NCBI RefSeq assembly: GCF_949987515.2 | Contig: NW_027192673.1 | Span: 1,235,001-1,299,000 of the forward strand | DNA: 64,000 nt | Source of the DNA: Delphinus delphis | Taxonomy: Eukaryota > Chordata > Mammalia > Artiodactyla > Delphinidae | Direction of reading: 5' to 3' | Shown: positions 53,663-64,000 of the stretch, in pieces | Layout of the letters: each line of letters starts with the position of its first letter | Position numbering within the stretch: position 1 is the stretch's first letter | Made by a program: the position numbers and the translations under genes | The notes under the pieces: model-generated | The model's input: only the letters and a program-made list of their open reading frames with translations | Databases searched by the model: none | What the model was told of the DNA's origin: nothing

Positions 53663-55241
53663 TACAAGTTCAATATCACAGAAAGTGAAAAATGGATAAA
53701 GAACTTGTGGTACTTACGTACAAAGCAATATCACTCAGCAATGAAATCTATGTCATCAGGGCCGTAGCAGCATAATGAGTGGATTCAGGTACGATGATTC
53801 TAACTGAAATAAGTCACACAGAAAAAGAAACATCATAAGATATCACTAATACACGGAATGTAAACTTGGCTACACAGGAACTGCATTCCAAAACAGAACA
53901 GGGTCTCAAATTTAGAAAACCAACTTATGCTTGCTTAAGGGGAAAGGTGAGTTGGGGTGCTGCATAAAACCAGAGATTGAAACGAGCACAGATAAAGTTC
54001 CTTAAGCCAAATATGGAATAGACAAGAGCTACTCCTTGCTCAACGTAATGGACTCAACACCGCATATTAAACGCCTAAGAATGTACCTGACTAGTAAGTA
54101 TCTTAAAACCTATGGATTGCTATGTCTCCAAAAGAGAATCAAGCGTGTGTACAGGGGCATAAACGCAGCAGTGATAGGATTGGAGAGGTTCGGTGAGCAA
54201 ATGAAGACACTTTGAAGTCATATTGCATGGTACCCATTCCACGGGTCTCAACTCTCCAGGTTTAAGGTATTCTTCCTTCAGCTAAAACATGCATGTGGAA
54301 CCCAAGTATGATCAACCATGTGAACGGGAGACGTGTTCAAATATGTCTCAGTTTTCCTCCCCTGGTACTCGGGTGCAACATTCCAGACGCTTTACTAACA
54401 CTCTCCCCACTTGGAGAGTCAGCGCCTTTAACCTCCTGTTTGGCCAAGTTTGCAATTTCTGCGGAAGATGAACAGGAATAGCGAGAACCAATGAGAGGCT
54501 AGCTGGAGGTGTCTGGACAGGCAAATTTAACTCTCATTTCCCACCAGGAAGAGGAATTAAACAAAGGCTCAGCGTTCCGTGACGGAACCAGATTAGGGCC
54601 TGAAGCCATCCTGCGGTGTTGCAGATAGATCACAAGAAAGCGAGTTGAACAAAGGAGCTCAGGGGCACTGTAATTCACAAACCTGCAGACTTATAAATGA
54701 CAGCTATCGTCCAAAAATATACTGAAGTAAGGCTGCCAAGAGGACTTGAAAGCGGGGCAGAATTGCAGGAAACCGATTTCAGGAGGTAGACTGGAATTGC
54801 ATTGAAAGCATAGGAAAAGAGGCAGAACGTCCACAATGATGCACTTGGCCAAAAAGGGCGTATGCGTTTTTTCCTGAATATATTCAGGAAAAAACGCATA
54901 AGCCCTTTTTGGCCAACCAAGCAAGCTTGCAAAGGAAATCTGCACTACAATGAAGTCTCACTTCCCCCCGGTCAAAAGGGCCATCTGAAAAAAGTGTAAA
55001 ATCCAGAAAGGCAGGACAGGCCATGGAGAATTGGGAGCCTTGTTATGCTGATGGGCGGGATGTAAATTGCCAACAACCACTCGGGAGAAGTGTATGGTGT
55101 TTCCTGAAACATCTAAAAAACAAAGCAACAGAACCTAGGGCACTTCCACTTATGGTCCTATAGCTTAGGGAAATTAAAATCAAAAAGACACAGCCACCCC
55201 AAAGTTTGGAACGGCTCTGTTTACAAGAACCTCGTTTACAG
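53663..55241 (+). repeat. Monomer 35
   Basis: Begins with caatatcacag and has gtacttacgtac and ctgcattccaaaac. Private change gttgcagatagatcac near 54,617. Palindrome 54845-54916 has one mismatch (cgcataagccc). Confidence 0.9.
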
Positions 55242-56820
55242 TACAAGTTCAACATCGCAGAAAGTGAAAAATGGATAAAGAAGTTGTGGTATTTACTTAC
55301 AAAGCAATATCACTCAGCAATGAAATCTGTGTCATCAGGCCCTTAGCAGCACAATGAGTGGATTCAGGTATGATGATTCTAACTGAAGTAAGTCACACAG
55401 AAAAAGAAACATCATAAGATATCAGTAATACACGGAATGTAAACTTGGCTACACAGGAACTGAATTACAGAACAGAACAGGGTCTCAAATTTAGAAAACC
55501 AACTTATGCTTGCTTAAGGGTAAAGGTGAGTTGGGGTGCTGCATAAAACCAGAGATTGAAATGAGCACAGATAAAGTTCCTTAAGTCAAATATGGAATAG
55601 ACAAGAGCTACTCCTTGCTCAACGAAATGGACTCAACACCGCATATTAAACGCCTAAGAATGTACCTGACTAGTAAGTATCTTAAAACCTATGGATTGCT
55701 ATGTCTCCGAAAGAGAATCAAGCATGTGTACAGGGGCATAAACGCAGCAGTGATAGGATTGGAGAGGTTCGGTGAGCAAATGAAGACCCTTTGAAGTCAT
55801 ATTGCATGGTACCCATTACACGGGTATTAACTCTCCAGGTTTAAGGTATTCTTCCTTCAGCTAAAACATGCATGAGGAACCCAAGTATGATCAACCATGT
55901 GAACGGGAGACGTGTTCAAATATGTCTCAGTTTTCCTCCCCTGGTACTCGGGTGCAACATTCCAGACGCTTTACTAACACTCTCCCCACTTGGAGAGTCA
56001 GCGCCTTTAACCTCCTGTTTGGCCCAGTTTGCAATTTCTGCGGAAGATGAACAGGAATAGCGAGAACCAATGAGAGACTAGCTGGAGGTGTCTGGACGGG
56101 CAAATTTAACTCTCATTTCCCACCAGGAAGAGGAAATAACCAAAGGCTCAGCGTGCCGTACCGGAACCAGATTAGGGCCTGAAGCCATCCTGCGGTGTTG
56201 CGGCCAGGTCACAAGAAAGCAAGTTGAAGAAAGGAGCTCAGGGGCACTGTAATTCACAAACCTGCAGAGTTATAAATGACAGCTATCGTCCAAAAATACA
56301 CTGAAGTAAGGCTGCCAAGAGGACTTGAAAGCGGGGCAGTATTGCAGGAAACCGATTTCAGGAGGTAGACTGGAATTGCATTGAAAGCATAGGAAAAGAG
56401 GCAGAACGTCCACAATGATGCACTTGGCCAAAAAGGGCGTATGCGTTTTTTCCTGAATATATTCAGGAAAAAACGCATACGCCCTTTTTGGCCAACCAAG
56501 CAAGCTTGCAAAGGAAATCTGCACTACAATGAAGTCTCACTTCCCCCCGGTCAAAAGGGCCATCTGAAAAAAGTGTAAAATCCAGAAAGGCAGGACAGGC
56601 CATGGAGAACTGGGAGCCTTGTTATGCTGATGGGCGGGATGTAAATTGCCAACAACCACTCGGGAGAAGTGTATGGTGTTTCCTGAAACATCTAAAAAAC
56701 AAAGCAACAGAACCTAGGGCACTTCCACTTATGGTCCTATAGCTTAGGGAAATTAAAATCAAAAAGACACAGCCACCCCAAAGTTTGGAACGGCTCCGTT
56801 TACAAGAACCTCGTTTACAG
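55242..56820 (+). repeat. Monomer 36
   Basis: Private changes acgggtattaac, catgcatgagg and ggggcagtattg. Palindrome 56424-56495 perfect. Confidence 0.9.
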
Positions 56821-58399
56821 TACAAGTTCAACATCGCAGAAAGTGAAAAATGGATAAAGAAGTTGTGGTATTTACTTACAAAGCAATATCACTCAGCAAT
56901 GAAATCTGTGTCATCAGGCCCTTAGCAGCACAATGAGTGGATTCAGGTATGATGATTCTAACTGAAGTAAGTCACACAGAAAAAGAAACATCATAAGATA
57001 TCAGTAATACACGGAATGTAAACTTGGCTACACAGGAACTGAATTACAGAACAGAACAGGGTCTCAAATTTAGAAAACCAACTTATGCTTGCTTAAGGGG
57101 AAAGGTGAGTTGGGGTGCTGCATAAAACCAGAGATTGAAATGAGCACAGATAAAGTTCCTTAAGTCAAATATGGAATAGACAAGAGCTACTCCTTGCTCA
57201 ACGAAATGGACTCAACACCGCATATTAAACGCCTAAGAATGTACCTGACTAGTAAGTATCTTAAAACCTATGGATTGCTATGTCTCCGAAAGAGAATCAA
57301 GCATGTGTACAGGGGCATAAACGCAGCAGTGATAGGATTGGAGAGGTTCGGTGAGCAAATGAAGACCCTTTGAAGTCATATTGCATGGTACCCATTACAC
57401 GGGTCTCAACTCTCCAGGTTTAAGGTATTCTTCCTTCAGCTAAAACATGCATGTGGAACCCAAGTATGATCAACCATGTGAACGGGAGACGTGTTCAAAT
57501 ATGTCTCAGTTTTCCTCCCCTGGTACTCGGGTGCAACATTCCAGACGCTTTACTAACACTCTCCCCACTTGGAGAGTCAGCGCCTTTAAACTCCTGTTTG
57601 GCCCAGTTTGCAATTTCTGCGGAAGATGAACAGGAATAGCGAGAACCAATGAGAGACTAGCTGGAGGTGTCTGGACGGGCAAATTTAACTCTCATTTCCC
57701 ACCAGGAAGAGGAAATAACCAAAGGCTCAGCGTGCCGTGCCGGAACCAGATTAGGGCCTGAAGCCATCCTGTGGTGTTGCGGCCAGGTCACAAGAAAGCA
57801 AGTTGAAGAAAGGAGCTCAGGGACACTGTAATTCACAAACCTGCAGAGTTATAAATGACAGCTATCGTCCAAAAATAGACTGAAGTAAGGCTGCCAAGAG
57901 GACTTGAAAGCGGGGCAGAATTGCAGGAAACCGATTTCAGGAGGTAGACTGGAATTGCATTGAAAGCATAGGAAAAGAGGCAGAACGTCCACAATGATGC
58001 ACTTGGCCAAAAAGGGCGTATGCGTTTTTTCCTGAATATATTCAGGAAAAAACGCATACGCCCTTTTTGGCCAACCAAGCAAGCTTGTAAAGGAAATCTG
58101 CACTACAATGAAGTCTCACTTCCCCCCGGTCAAAAGGGCCATCTGAAAAAAGTGTAAAATCCAGAAAGGCAGGACAGGCCATGGAGAACTGGGAGCCTTG
58201 TTATGCTGATGGGCGGGATGTAAATTGCCAACAACCACTCGGGAGAAGTGTATGGTGTTTCCTGAAACATCTAAAAAACAAAGCAACAGAGCCTAGGGCA
58301 CTTCCACTTATGGTCCTATAGCTTAGGGAAATTAAAATCAAAAAGACACAGCCACCCCAAAGTTTGGGACGCCTCCGTTTACAAGAACCTCGTTTACCG
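56821..58399 (+). repeat. Monomer 37
   Basis: Left part like monomers 34 and 36. Private changes cctttaaactcc and agcttgtaaagg. It ends with tttgggacgcctccg. Palindrome 58003-58074 perfect. Confidence 0.9.
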
Positions 58400-59979
58400 T
58401 ACAAGTTCAATATCACAGAAAGTGAAAAATGGATAAAGAACTTGTGGTACTTACGGACAATGAAGTATCACTCAGCAATGAAATCTATGTCATCAGGCCC
58501 GTAGCAGCATAATGAGTGGATTCAGGTACGATGATTCTAACTGAAATAAGTCACACAGAAAAAGAAACATCATAAGATATCACTAATACACGGAATGTAA
58601 ACTTGGCTACACAGGAACTGCATTCCAAAACAGAACAGGGTCTCAAATTTAGAAAACCAACTTATGCTTGCTTAAGGGGAAAGGTGAGATGGGGTGCTGC
58701 ATAAAACCAGAGATTGAAATGAGCACAGATAAAGTTCCTTAAGCCAAATATGGAATAGACAAGAGCTACTCCTTGCTCAACGAAATGGACTCAACACCCC
58801 ATATTAAACGCCTAAGAATGTACCTGACTAGTAAGTATCGTAAAACCTATGGATTGCTATGTCTCCAAAAGAGAATCAAGCATGTGTACAGGGGCATAAA
58901 CGCAGCAGTGATAGGAGTGGAGAGGTTCGGTGAGCAAATGAAGACCCTTTGAAGTCATATTGCATGGTACCCATTCCACGGGTCTCAACTCTCCAGGTTT
59001 AAGGTATTCTTCCTTCAGCTAAAACATGCATGTGGAACCCAGAGTATGATCAACCATGTGAACGGGAGACGTGTTCAAATATGTCTCAGTTTTCCTCCCC
59101 TGGTACTCGGGTGCAACATTCCAGACGCTTTACTAACACTCTTCCGACTTGGAGAGTCAGTCCCTTTCACCTCCTGTTTGGCCCAGTTTGCAATTTCTGC
59201 AGAAGATGAACAGGAATAGCGAGAACCAATGAGAGACTAGCTGGAGGTGTCTGGACGGGCAAATTTAACTCTCATTTCCCACCAGGAAGAGGAATTAACC
59301 AAAGGCTCAGCGTGCCGTGCCGGAACCAGATTAGGGCCTGAAGCCATCTTGCGGTGTTGTGGCCAGGTCACAAGAAAGCGAGTTGAAGAAAGGAGCTCAG
59401 GGGCACTGTAATTCACAAACCTGCAGAGTTATAAATGACAGCTATCGTCCAAAAATAGACTGAAGTAAGGCTACCAAGAGGACTTGAAAGCGGGGCAGAA
59501 TTGCAGGAAACCGATTTCAGGAGGTAGACTGGAATTGCATTGAAAGCATAGGAAAAGAGGCAGAACGTCCACAATGATGCACTTGGCCAAAAAGGGCGTA
59601 TGCGTTTTTTCCTGAATATATTCAGGAAAAAACGCATACGCCCTTTTTGGCCAACCAAGCAAGCTTGCAAAGGAAATCTGCACTACAATGAAGTCTCACT
59701 TCCCCCCGGTCAAAAGGGCCATCTGAAAAAAGTGTAAAATCCAGAAAGGCAGGACAGGCCATGGAGAACTGGGAGCCTTGTTATGCTGATGGGCGGGATG
59801 TAAATTGCCAACAGACACTCGGGAGAAGTGTATGGTGTTTCCTGAAACATCTAAAAAACAAAGCAACAGAGCCTAGGGAACTGCCACTTATGGTCCTATA
59901 GCTTAGGGAAATTAAAATCAAAAAGACACAGCCACCCCAAAGTTTGGAACGGCTCTGTTTACAAGAACCTCGTTTACAG
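58400..59979 (+). repeat. Monomer 38
   Basis: Left part resembles monomer 35 (caatatcacag, ctgcattcc). Private changes cggacaatgaag, aggagtggag, ctcttccgac and ccctttcacc. Palindrome 59583-59654 perfect. Confidence 0.9.
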
Positions 59980-61558
59980 TACAAGTTCAACATCGCAGAA
60001 AGTGAAAAATGGATAAAGAAGTTGTGGTATTTACTTACAAAGCAATATCACTCAGCAAAGAAATCTATGTCATCAGGCCCTTAGCATCACAATGAGTGGA
60101 TTCAGGTATGATGATTCTAACTGAAATAAGTCACACAGAAAAAGAAACATCATAAGATATCAGTAATACACGGAATGTAAACTTGGCTACACAGGAACTG
60201 AATTACAGAACAGAACATGGTCTCAAATTTAGAAAACCAACTTATGCTTGCTTAAGGGTAAAGGTGAGTTGGTGTGCTGCATAAAACCAGAGATTGAAAT
60301 GAGCACAGATAAAGTTCCTTAAGTCAAATATGGAATAGACAAGAGCTACTCCTTGCTCAACGAAATGGACTCAACACCGCATATTAAACGCCTAAGAATG
60401 TACCTGACTAGTAAGTATCGTAAAACCTATGGATTGCTATGTCTCCAAAAGAGAATCAAGCATGTGTACAGGAGCATAAACGCAGCAGTGATAGGATTGG
60501 AGAGGTTCGGTGAGCAAATGAAGACCCTTTGAAGTCATATTGCATGGTACCCATTCCACGGGTCTCAACTCTCCAGGTTTAAGGTATTCTTCCTTCAGCT
60601 AAAACATGCATGTGGAACCCAAGTATGATCAACCATGTGAACGGGAGACGTGTTCAAATATGTCTCAGTTTTCCTCCCCTGGTACTCGGGTGCAACATTC
60701 CAGACGCTTTACTAACACTCTCCCCACTTGGAGAGTCAGCGCCTTTAACCTCCTGTTTGGCCCAGTTTGCAATTTCTGCGGAAGATGAACAGGAATAGCG
60801 AGAACCAATGAGAGGCTAGCTGGAGGTGTCTGGACGGGCAAATTTAACTCTCATTTCCCACCAGGAAGAGGAAATAACCAAAGGCTCAGCGTGCCGTACC
60901 AGAACCAGATTAGGGCCTGAAGCCATCCTGCGGTGTTGCGGCCAGCTCAAAAGAAAGCGAGTTGAAGAAAGGAGCTCAGGGGCACTGTAATTCACAAACC
61001 TGCAGAGTTATAAATGACAGCTATCGTCCAAAAATAGATTGAAGTAAGGCTGCCAAGAGGACTTGAAAGCGGGGCAGAATTGCAGGAAACCGATTTCAGG
61101 AGGTAGACTGGAATTGCATTGAAAGCATAGGAAAAGAGGCAGAACGTCCACAATGATGCACTTGGCCAAAAAGGGCGTATGCGTTTTTTCCTGAATATAT
61201 TCAGGAAAAAACGCATACGCCCTTTTTGGCCAACCAAGGAAGCTTGCAAAGGAAATCTGCACTACAATGAAGTCTCACTTCCCCCCGGTCAAAAGGGCCA
61301 TCTGAAAAAAGTGTAAAATCCAGAAAGGCAGGACAGGCCATGGAGAACTGGGAGCCTTGTTATGCTGATGGGCGGGATGTAAATTGCCAACAACCACTCG
61401 GGAGAAGTGTATGGTGTTTCCTGAAACATCTAAAAAACAAAGCAACAGAACCTAGGGCACTTACACTTATGGTCCTATAGCTTAGGGAAATTAAAATCAA
61501 AAAGACACAGCCACCCCAAAGTTTGGGACGCCTCCGTTTACAAGAACCTCGTTTACCA
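59980..61558 (+). repeat. Monomer 39
   Basis: Left part similar to monomer 15 (gcatcacaatg). It ends with the tttgggacgcctccg block. Palindrome 61162-61233 perfect. Confidence 0.9.
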
Positions 61559-63136
61559 TACAAGTTCAATATCACAGAAAGTGAAAAATGGATAAAGAAC
61601 TTGTGGTACTAACGTACAATGCAGTATCACTCAGCAATGAAATCTATGTCATCAGGCCCATAGCAGCACAATGAGTGGATTCAGGTACGATGATTCTAAC
61701 TGAAATAAGTCACACAGAAAAGAAACATCATAAGATATCAGTAATACACGGAATGTAAACTTGGCTACACAGGAACTGAATTACAGAACAGAACAGGGTC
61801 TCAAATTTAGAAAACCAACTTATGCTTGCTTAAGGGTAAAGGTGAGTTGGGGTGCTGCATAAAACCAGAGATTGAAATGAGCACAGATAAAGTTCCTTAA
61901 GCCAAATATGCAATAGACAAGAGCTACTCCTTGCTCAACGAAATGGACTCAACACCCCATATTAAACGCTTAAGAATGTACCTGACTAGTAAGTATCTTA
62001 AAACCTATGGATTGCTATGTCTCCAAAAGAGAATCAAGCGTGTGTACAGGGGCATAAACGCAGCAGTGATAGGATTGGAGAGGTTCGGTGAGCAAATGAA
62101 GACCCTTTGAAGTCGTATTGCATGGTACCCATTACACGGGTCTCAACTCTCCAGGTTTAAGGTATTCTTCCTTCAGCTAAAACATGCATGTGGAACCCAA
62201 GTATGATCAACCATGTGAACGGGAGACGTGTTCATATATGTCTCAGTTTTCCTCCCCTGGTACTCGGGTGCAACATTCCAGACGCTTTAGTAACACTCTC
62301 CCCACTTGGAGAGTCAGCGCCTTTAACCTCCTGTTTGGCCCAGTTTGCAATTTCTACGGAAGATGAACAGGAATAGCGAGAACCAATGAGAGACTAGCTG
62401 GAGGTGTCTGGACGGGCAAATTTAACTCTCATTTCCCACCAGGAAGAGGAAATAACCAAAGGCTCAGCGTGCCGTACCGGAACCAGATTAGGGCCTGAAG
62501 CCATCCTGCGGTGTTGCAGCCAGCTCAAAAGAAAGCGAGTTGAAGAAAGGAGCTCAGGGGCACTGTAATTCACAAACCTGCAGAGTTATAAATGACAGCT
62601 ATCGTCCAAAAATAGACTGAAGTAAGGCTGCCAAGAGGACTTGAAAGCGGGGCAGAATTGCAGGAAACCGATTTCAGGAGGTAGACTGGAATTGCATTGA
62701 AAGCATAGGAAAAGAGGCAGAACGTCCACAATGATGCACTTGGCCAAAAAGGGCGTATGCGTTTTTTCCTGAATATATTCAGGAAAAAACGCATACGCCC
62801 TTTTTGGCCAACCAAGCAAGCTTGCAAAGGAAATCTGCACTACAATGAAGTCTCACTTCCCCCCGGTCAAAAGGGCCATCTGAAAAAAGTGTAAAACCCA
62901 GAAAGGCAGGACAGGCCATGGAGAACTGGGAGCCTTGTTATGCTGATGGGCGGGATGTAAATTGCCAACAGACACTCGGGAGATGTGTATGGTGTTTCCT
63001 GAAACATCTAAAAAACAAAGCAACAGGGCCTAGGGCACTTCCACTTATGGTCCTATAGCTTAGGGAAATTAATATCAAAAAGACACAGCAACCCCAAAAT
63101 TTGGGATGGCTCTTTTTACAGAAATCTCTTCTACGG
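61559..63136 (+). repeat. Monomer 40 (last complete copy, degenerate right end)
   Basis: Normal up to about 62,970. After that, differences pile up: agatgtgtatgg, aacagggcc, aatatcaaaaag, cagcaacccc, aaaatttgggatggctcttt, and gaaatctcttctacggc. Palindrome 62740-62811 is still perfect. Confidence 0.88.
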
Positions 63137-63530
63137 CACAAGTTAAATATCCCAGAGAGCAAATAATGGATAAAGAAGTTGCGGTACTTATGTACAACAG
63201 AATACCACTCAGCAATGAAATCTATGTCACCAGGCCCGTACCAGCATAATGAGTGCATTGAGGCACGATGATTCTAAGTGAAATAAGTCACACAGAAAAA
63301 GAAACATCATAAGGTATCACTAATACACGGAATGTGAACTTGGCTACACATGAACTGAATTACAAAACAGAACAGGGTCTCAAGTTTAGAAAACCAACTT
63401 ATGCCTGCTTAAGGGGGAAGGTGAGTTGGGGTGCTGCATAAAAGTAGAGTTTGAAATTAGCACAGATACCGTTCCATAAGCCAAATATGTAATAGACAAG
63501 AGCTACCCCTTGCTCAACGAAATGGATTCA
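63137..63530 (+). repeat. Partial edge monomer, highly diverged
   Basis: This ~394-bp piece covers unit positions 1 to about 396 and stops at ggattcaac. It differs from interior copies at many positions and carries bases closer to L1: gtacaacagaatacc, ggtatcactaatac, acatgaactgaattacaaaac, gtagagtttgaaattagc. It looks like a copy at the array border that escaped homogenisation. The rest of the unit, including the palindrome, is absent. Confidence 0.85.
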
Positions 63531-64000
63531 ACAATGAGGTATCACCTCACACCTGGTAGAATAGGCATCATTGAAAATCTACAAACAAAAAATGCTGGAA
63601 ACGGTGTGGAGAAAAGGAACCCTCTTCCACTATTGTTGGGAATATAAATTGATACAGTCATTATGGAGAACAATATGGAATTTCTTAAGAAACTAACAAT
63701 AGAATTACCATATGATACAGCAATCCCAGTACTGGACATATACCCAGACAAAACCATAAATCAAAAAGAGTCATTCACCGCAATGTTCATTGCATCACTA
63801 TTTACAGTATCGAGGTAATGGAAGCAACCTAAATGCCCACAGACAGACGAATGCATAAAGCTGTGGTACATATATAAAATGGAATATTACTAAGCCATGA
63901 AAAGGAATGAAATTGGGTCATTTGTAGAGACGTCGATGGATCTAGAGACTGTCATACAGAGTGAAGTAAGTCAGAAAGAGAAAAACAAATCTTGTATATT
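63531..64000 (+). mobile_element. Decayed LINE-1 fragment (ORF2 C-terminus), open at the window end
   Basis: The fragment starts at ATG 63,534 with MRYHLTPGRIGII, the L1 ORF2 segment before the C-terminal zinc-knuckle-like region. A second frame from 63,616 reads GTLFHYCWEYKLIQSLW, and later bases give YIYKMEYY near 63,867 and SEVSQKEKNK near 63,960. Several stops and frame changes show it is not functional. It is closer to a standard L1 than to the satellite copies, has the same orientation as the satellite's L1 modules, and continues past the window. Confidence 0.9.

Larger units (their letters stand above)
1..63136 (+). repeat. Tandem satellite array, 40 complete ~1,578-bp monomers (common cetacean satellite, delphinoid form)
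   Basis: The same sequence recurs head to tail forty times with steps of 1,575-1,580 bp; for example the 72-bp palindrome starts at 1183, 2761, 4339, 5916 and so on to 62740. All copies have the same orientation and no unrelated insertion interrupts them. Differences between copies are mostly single-base changes and 1-2 bp indels. The period matches the ~1,579-bp highly repetitive component described from the killer whale (recalled, not checked), so a dolphin-group cetacean is the likely source. The strand given is that of the L1-derived sequence in the unit. Such satellites form heterochromatin; nothing in the sequence suggests a protein product. Confidence 0.93.

Noticed and set aside
1..63136. 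CRISPR array or bacterial repeat region
   Set aside because: The repeat unit is ~1.58 kb with no short repeat-spacer pattern, and the content is mammalian L1.
1..63136. Assembly artefact from collapsed or duplicated reads
   Set aside because: Each monomer carries private changes and the higher-order pattern changes along the array, as in a real satellite. Exact copy number in the most similar stretches (monomers 1-9, 10-13, 31-32) still depends on assembly quality and cannot be judged from sequence alone.
1013..63258. About 160 small open frames (60-106 codons) repeated along the window, such as the antisense frames near 1013-1591 in each unit
   Set aside because: They are the same few frames repeated once per satellite unit, overlap each other in different frames, cross a palindrome and L1 relic, and are lost or altered in several copies. 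No recognisable protein family appears apart from antisense L1 and palindrome sequence.
62938..63258. 106-codon antisense frame at the array edge
   Set aside because: It is a chance extension of the repeated antisense frame into the degenerate edge copy; there is no independent sign of coding.
63542..63757. 71-codon antisense frame in the flanking sequence
   Set aside because: It is the reverse strand of an L1 ORF2 relic.

Overview
The whole window is one long head-to-tail satellite DNA array from a mammal. I see no protein-coding or RNA gene that I can support. Forty complete monomers of 1,575-1,580 bp (mean about 1,578 bp) run from base 1 to about 63,136. A degenerate partial monomer follows (63,137-63,530), and then an ordinary decayed LINE-1 (L1) fragment runs off the right end (63,531-64,000). 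The unit length and the cetartiodactyl-style L1 sequence point to a toothed whale of the dolphin group (delphinoids). From memory, this is the 'common cetacean' heavy satellite, which is about 1,579 bp in the killer whale (Widegren et al. 1985) and about 1,760 bp in other cetaceans. An L1 origin of cetacean satellites was also reported (Kapitonov, Holmquist and Jurka 1998). I could not check either source here.

Monomer anatomy, in the phase that starts at base 1 (first monomer as reference). Positions 1-~515 match the end of L1 ORF2 and the L1 3' UTR, confidently to about 400 and more weakly after that. Positions ~516-940 are a CpG-bearing module that I cannot assign to any element. Positions ~940-1182 are an older-looking, weaker stretch of L1 ORF2. 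Positions 1183-1254 are a perfect 72-bp palindrome with no spacer, which resembles a miniature mariner element (MITE). Positions ~1262-1577 resume L1 ORF2 and run into the next unit. The L1 parts all lie on the + strand. They can be tested inside the window, because the flanking L1 at 63,534-63,870 aligns to unit positions 1,288 through the start of the next unit with almost no net length change.

Array layout. Monomers 1-9 (1-14.2 kb) are very homogeneous and alternate between two types (A and B) as a ~3,155-bp dimer, with one A/B hybrid monomer. Monomers 10-13 (14.2-20.5 kb) contain near-identical tandem copies. Monomers 15-17 are repeated as 18-20 in a ~4,732-bp trimer. Monomers 20-21 are repeated as 22-23 in a ~3,157-bp dimer. 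From monomer 24 rightwards (36.3 kb on) shorter shared blocks (25/27, 31/32, 35/38/40) mix with single-copy variants. Left and right parts of monomers are reshuffled, as expected for unequal crossover or conversion inside monomers. Divergence rises sharply over the last ~600 bp of satellite, and the edge copy keeps bases that look like ancestral L1.

No gene cooperation can be described. The recurring short open frames, mostly antisense across the palindrome and L1 relic, are copies of one non-coding unit.
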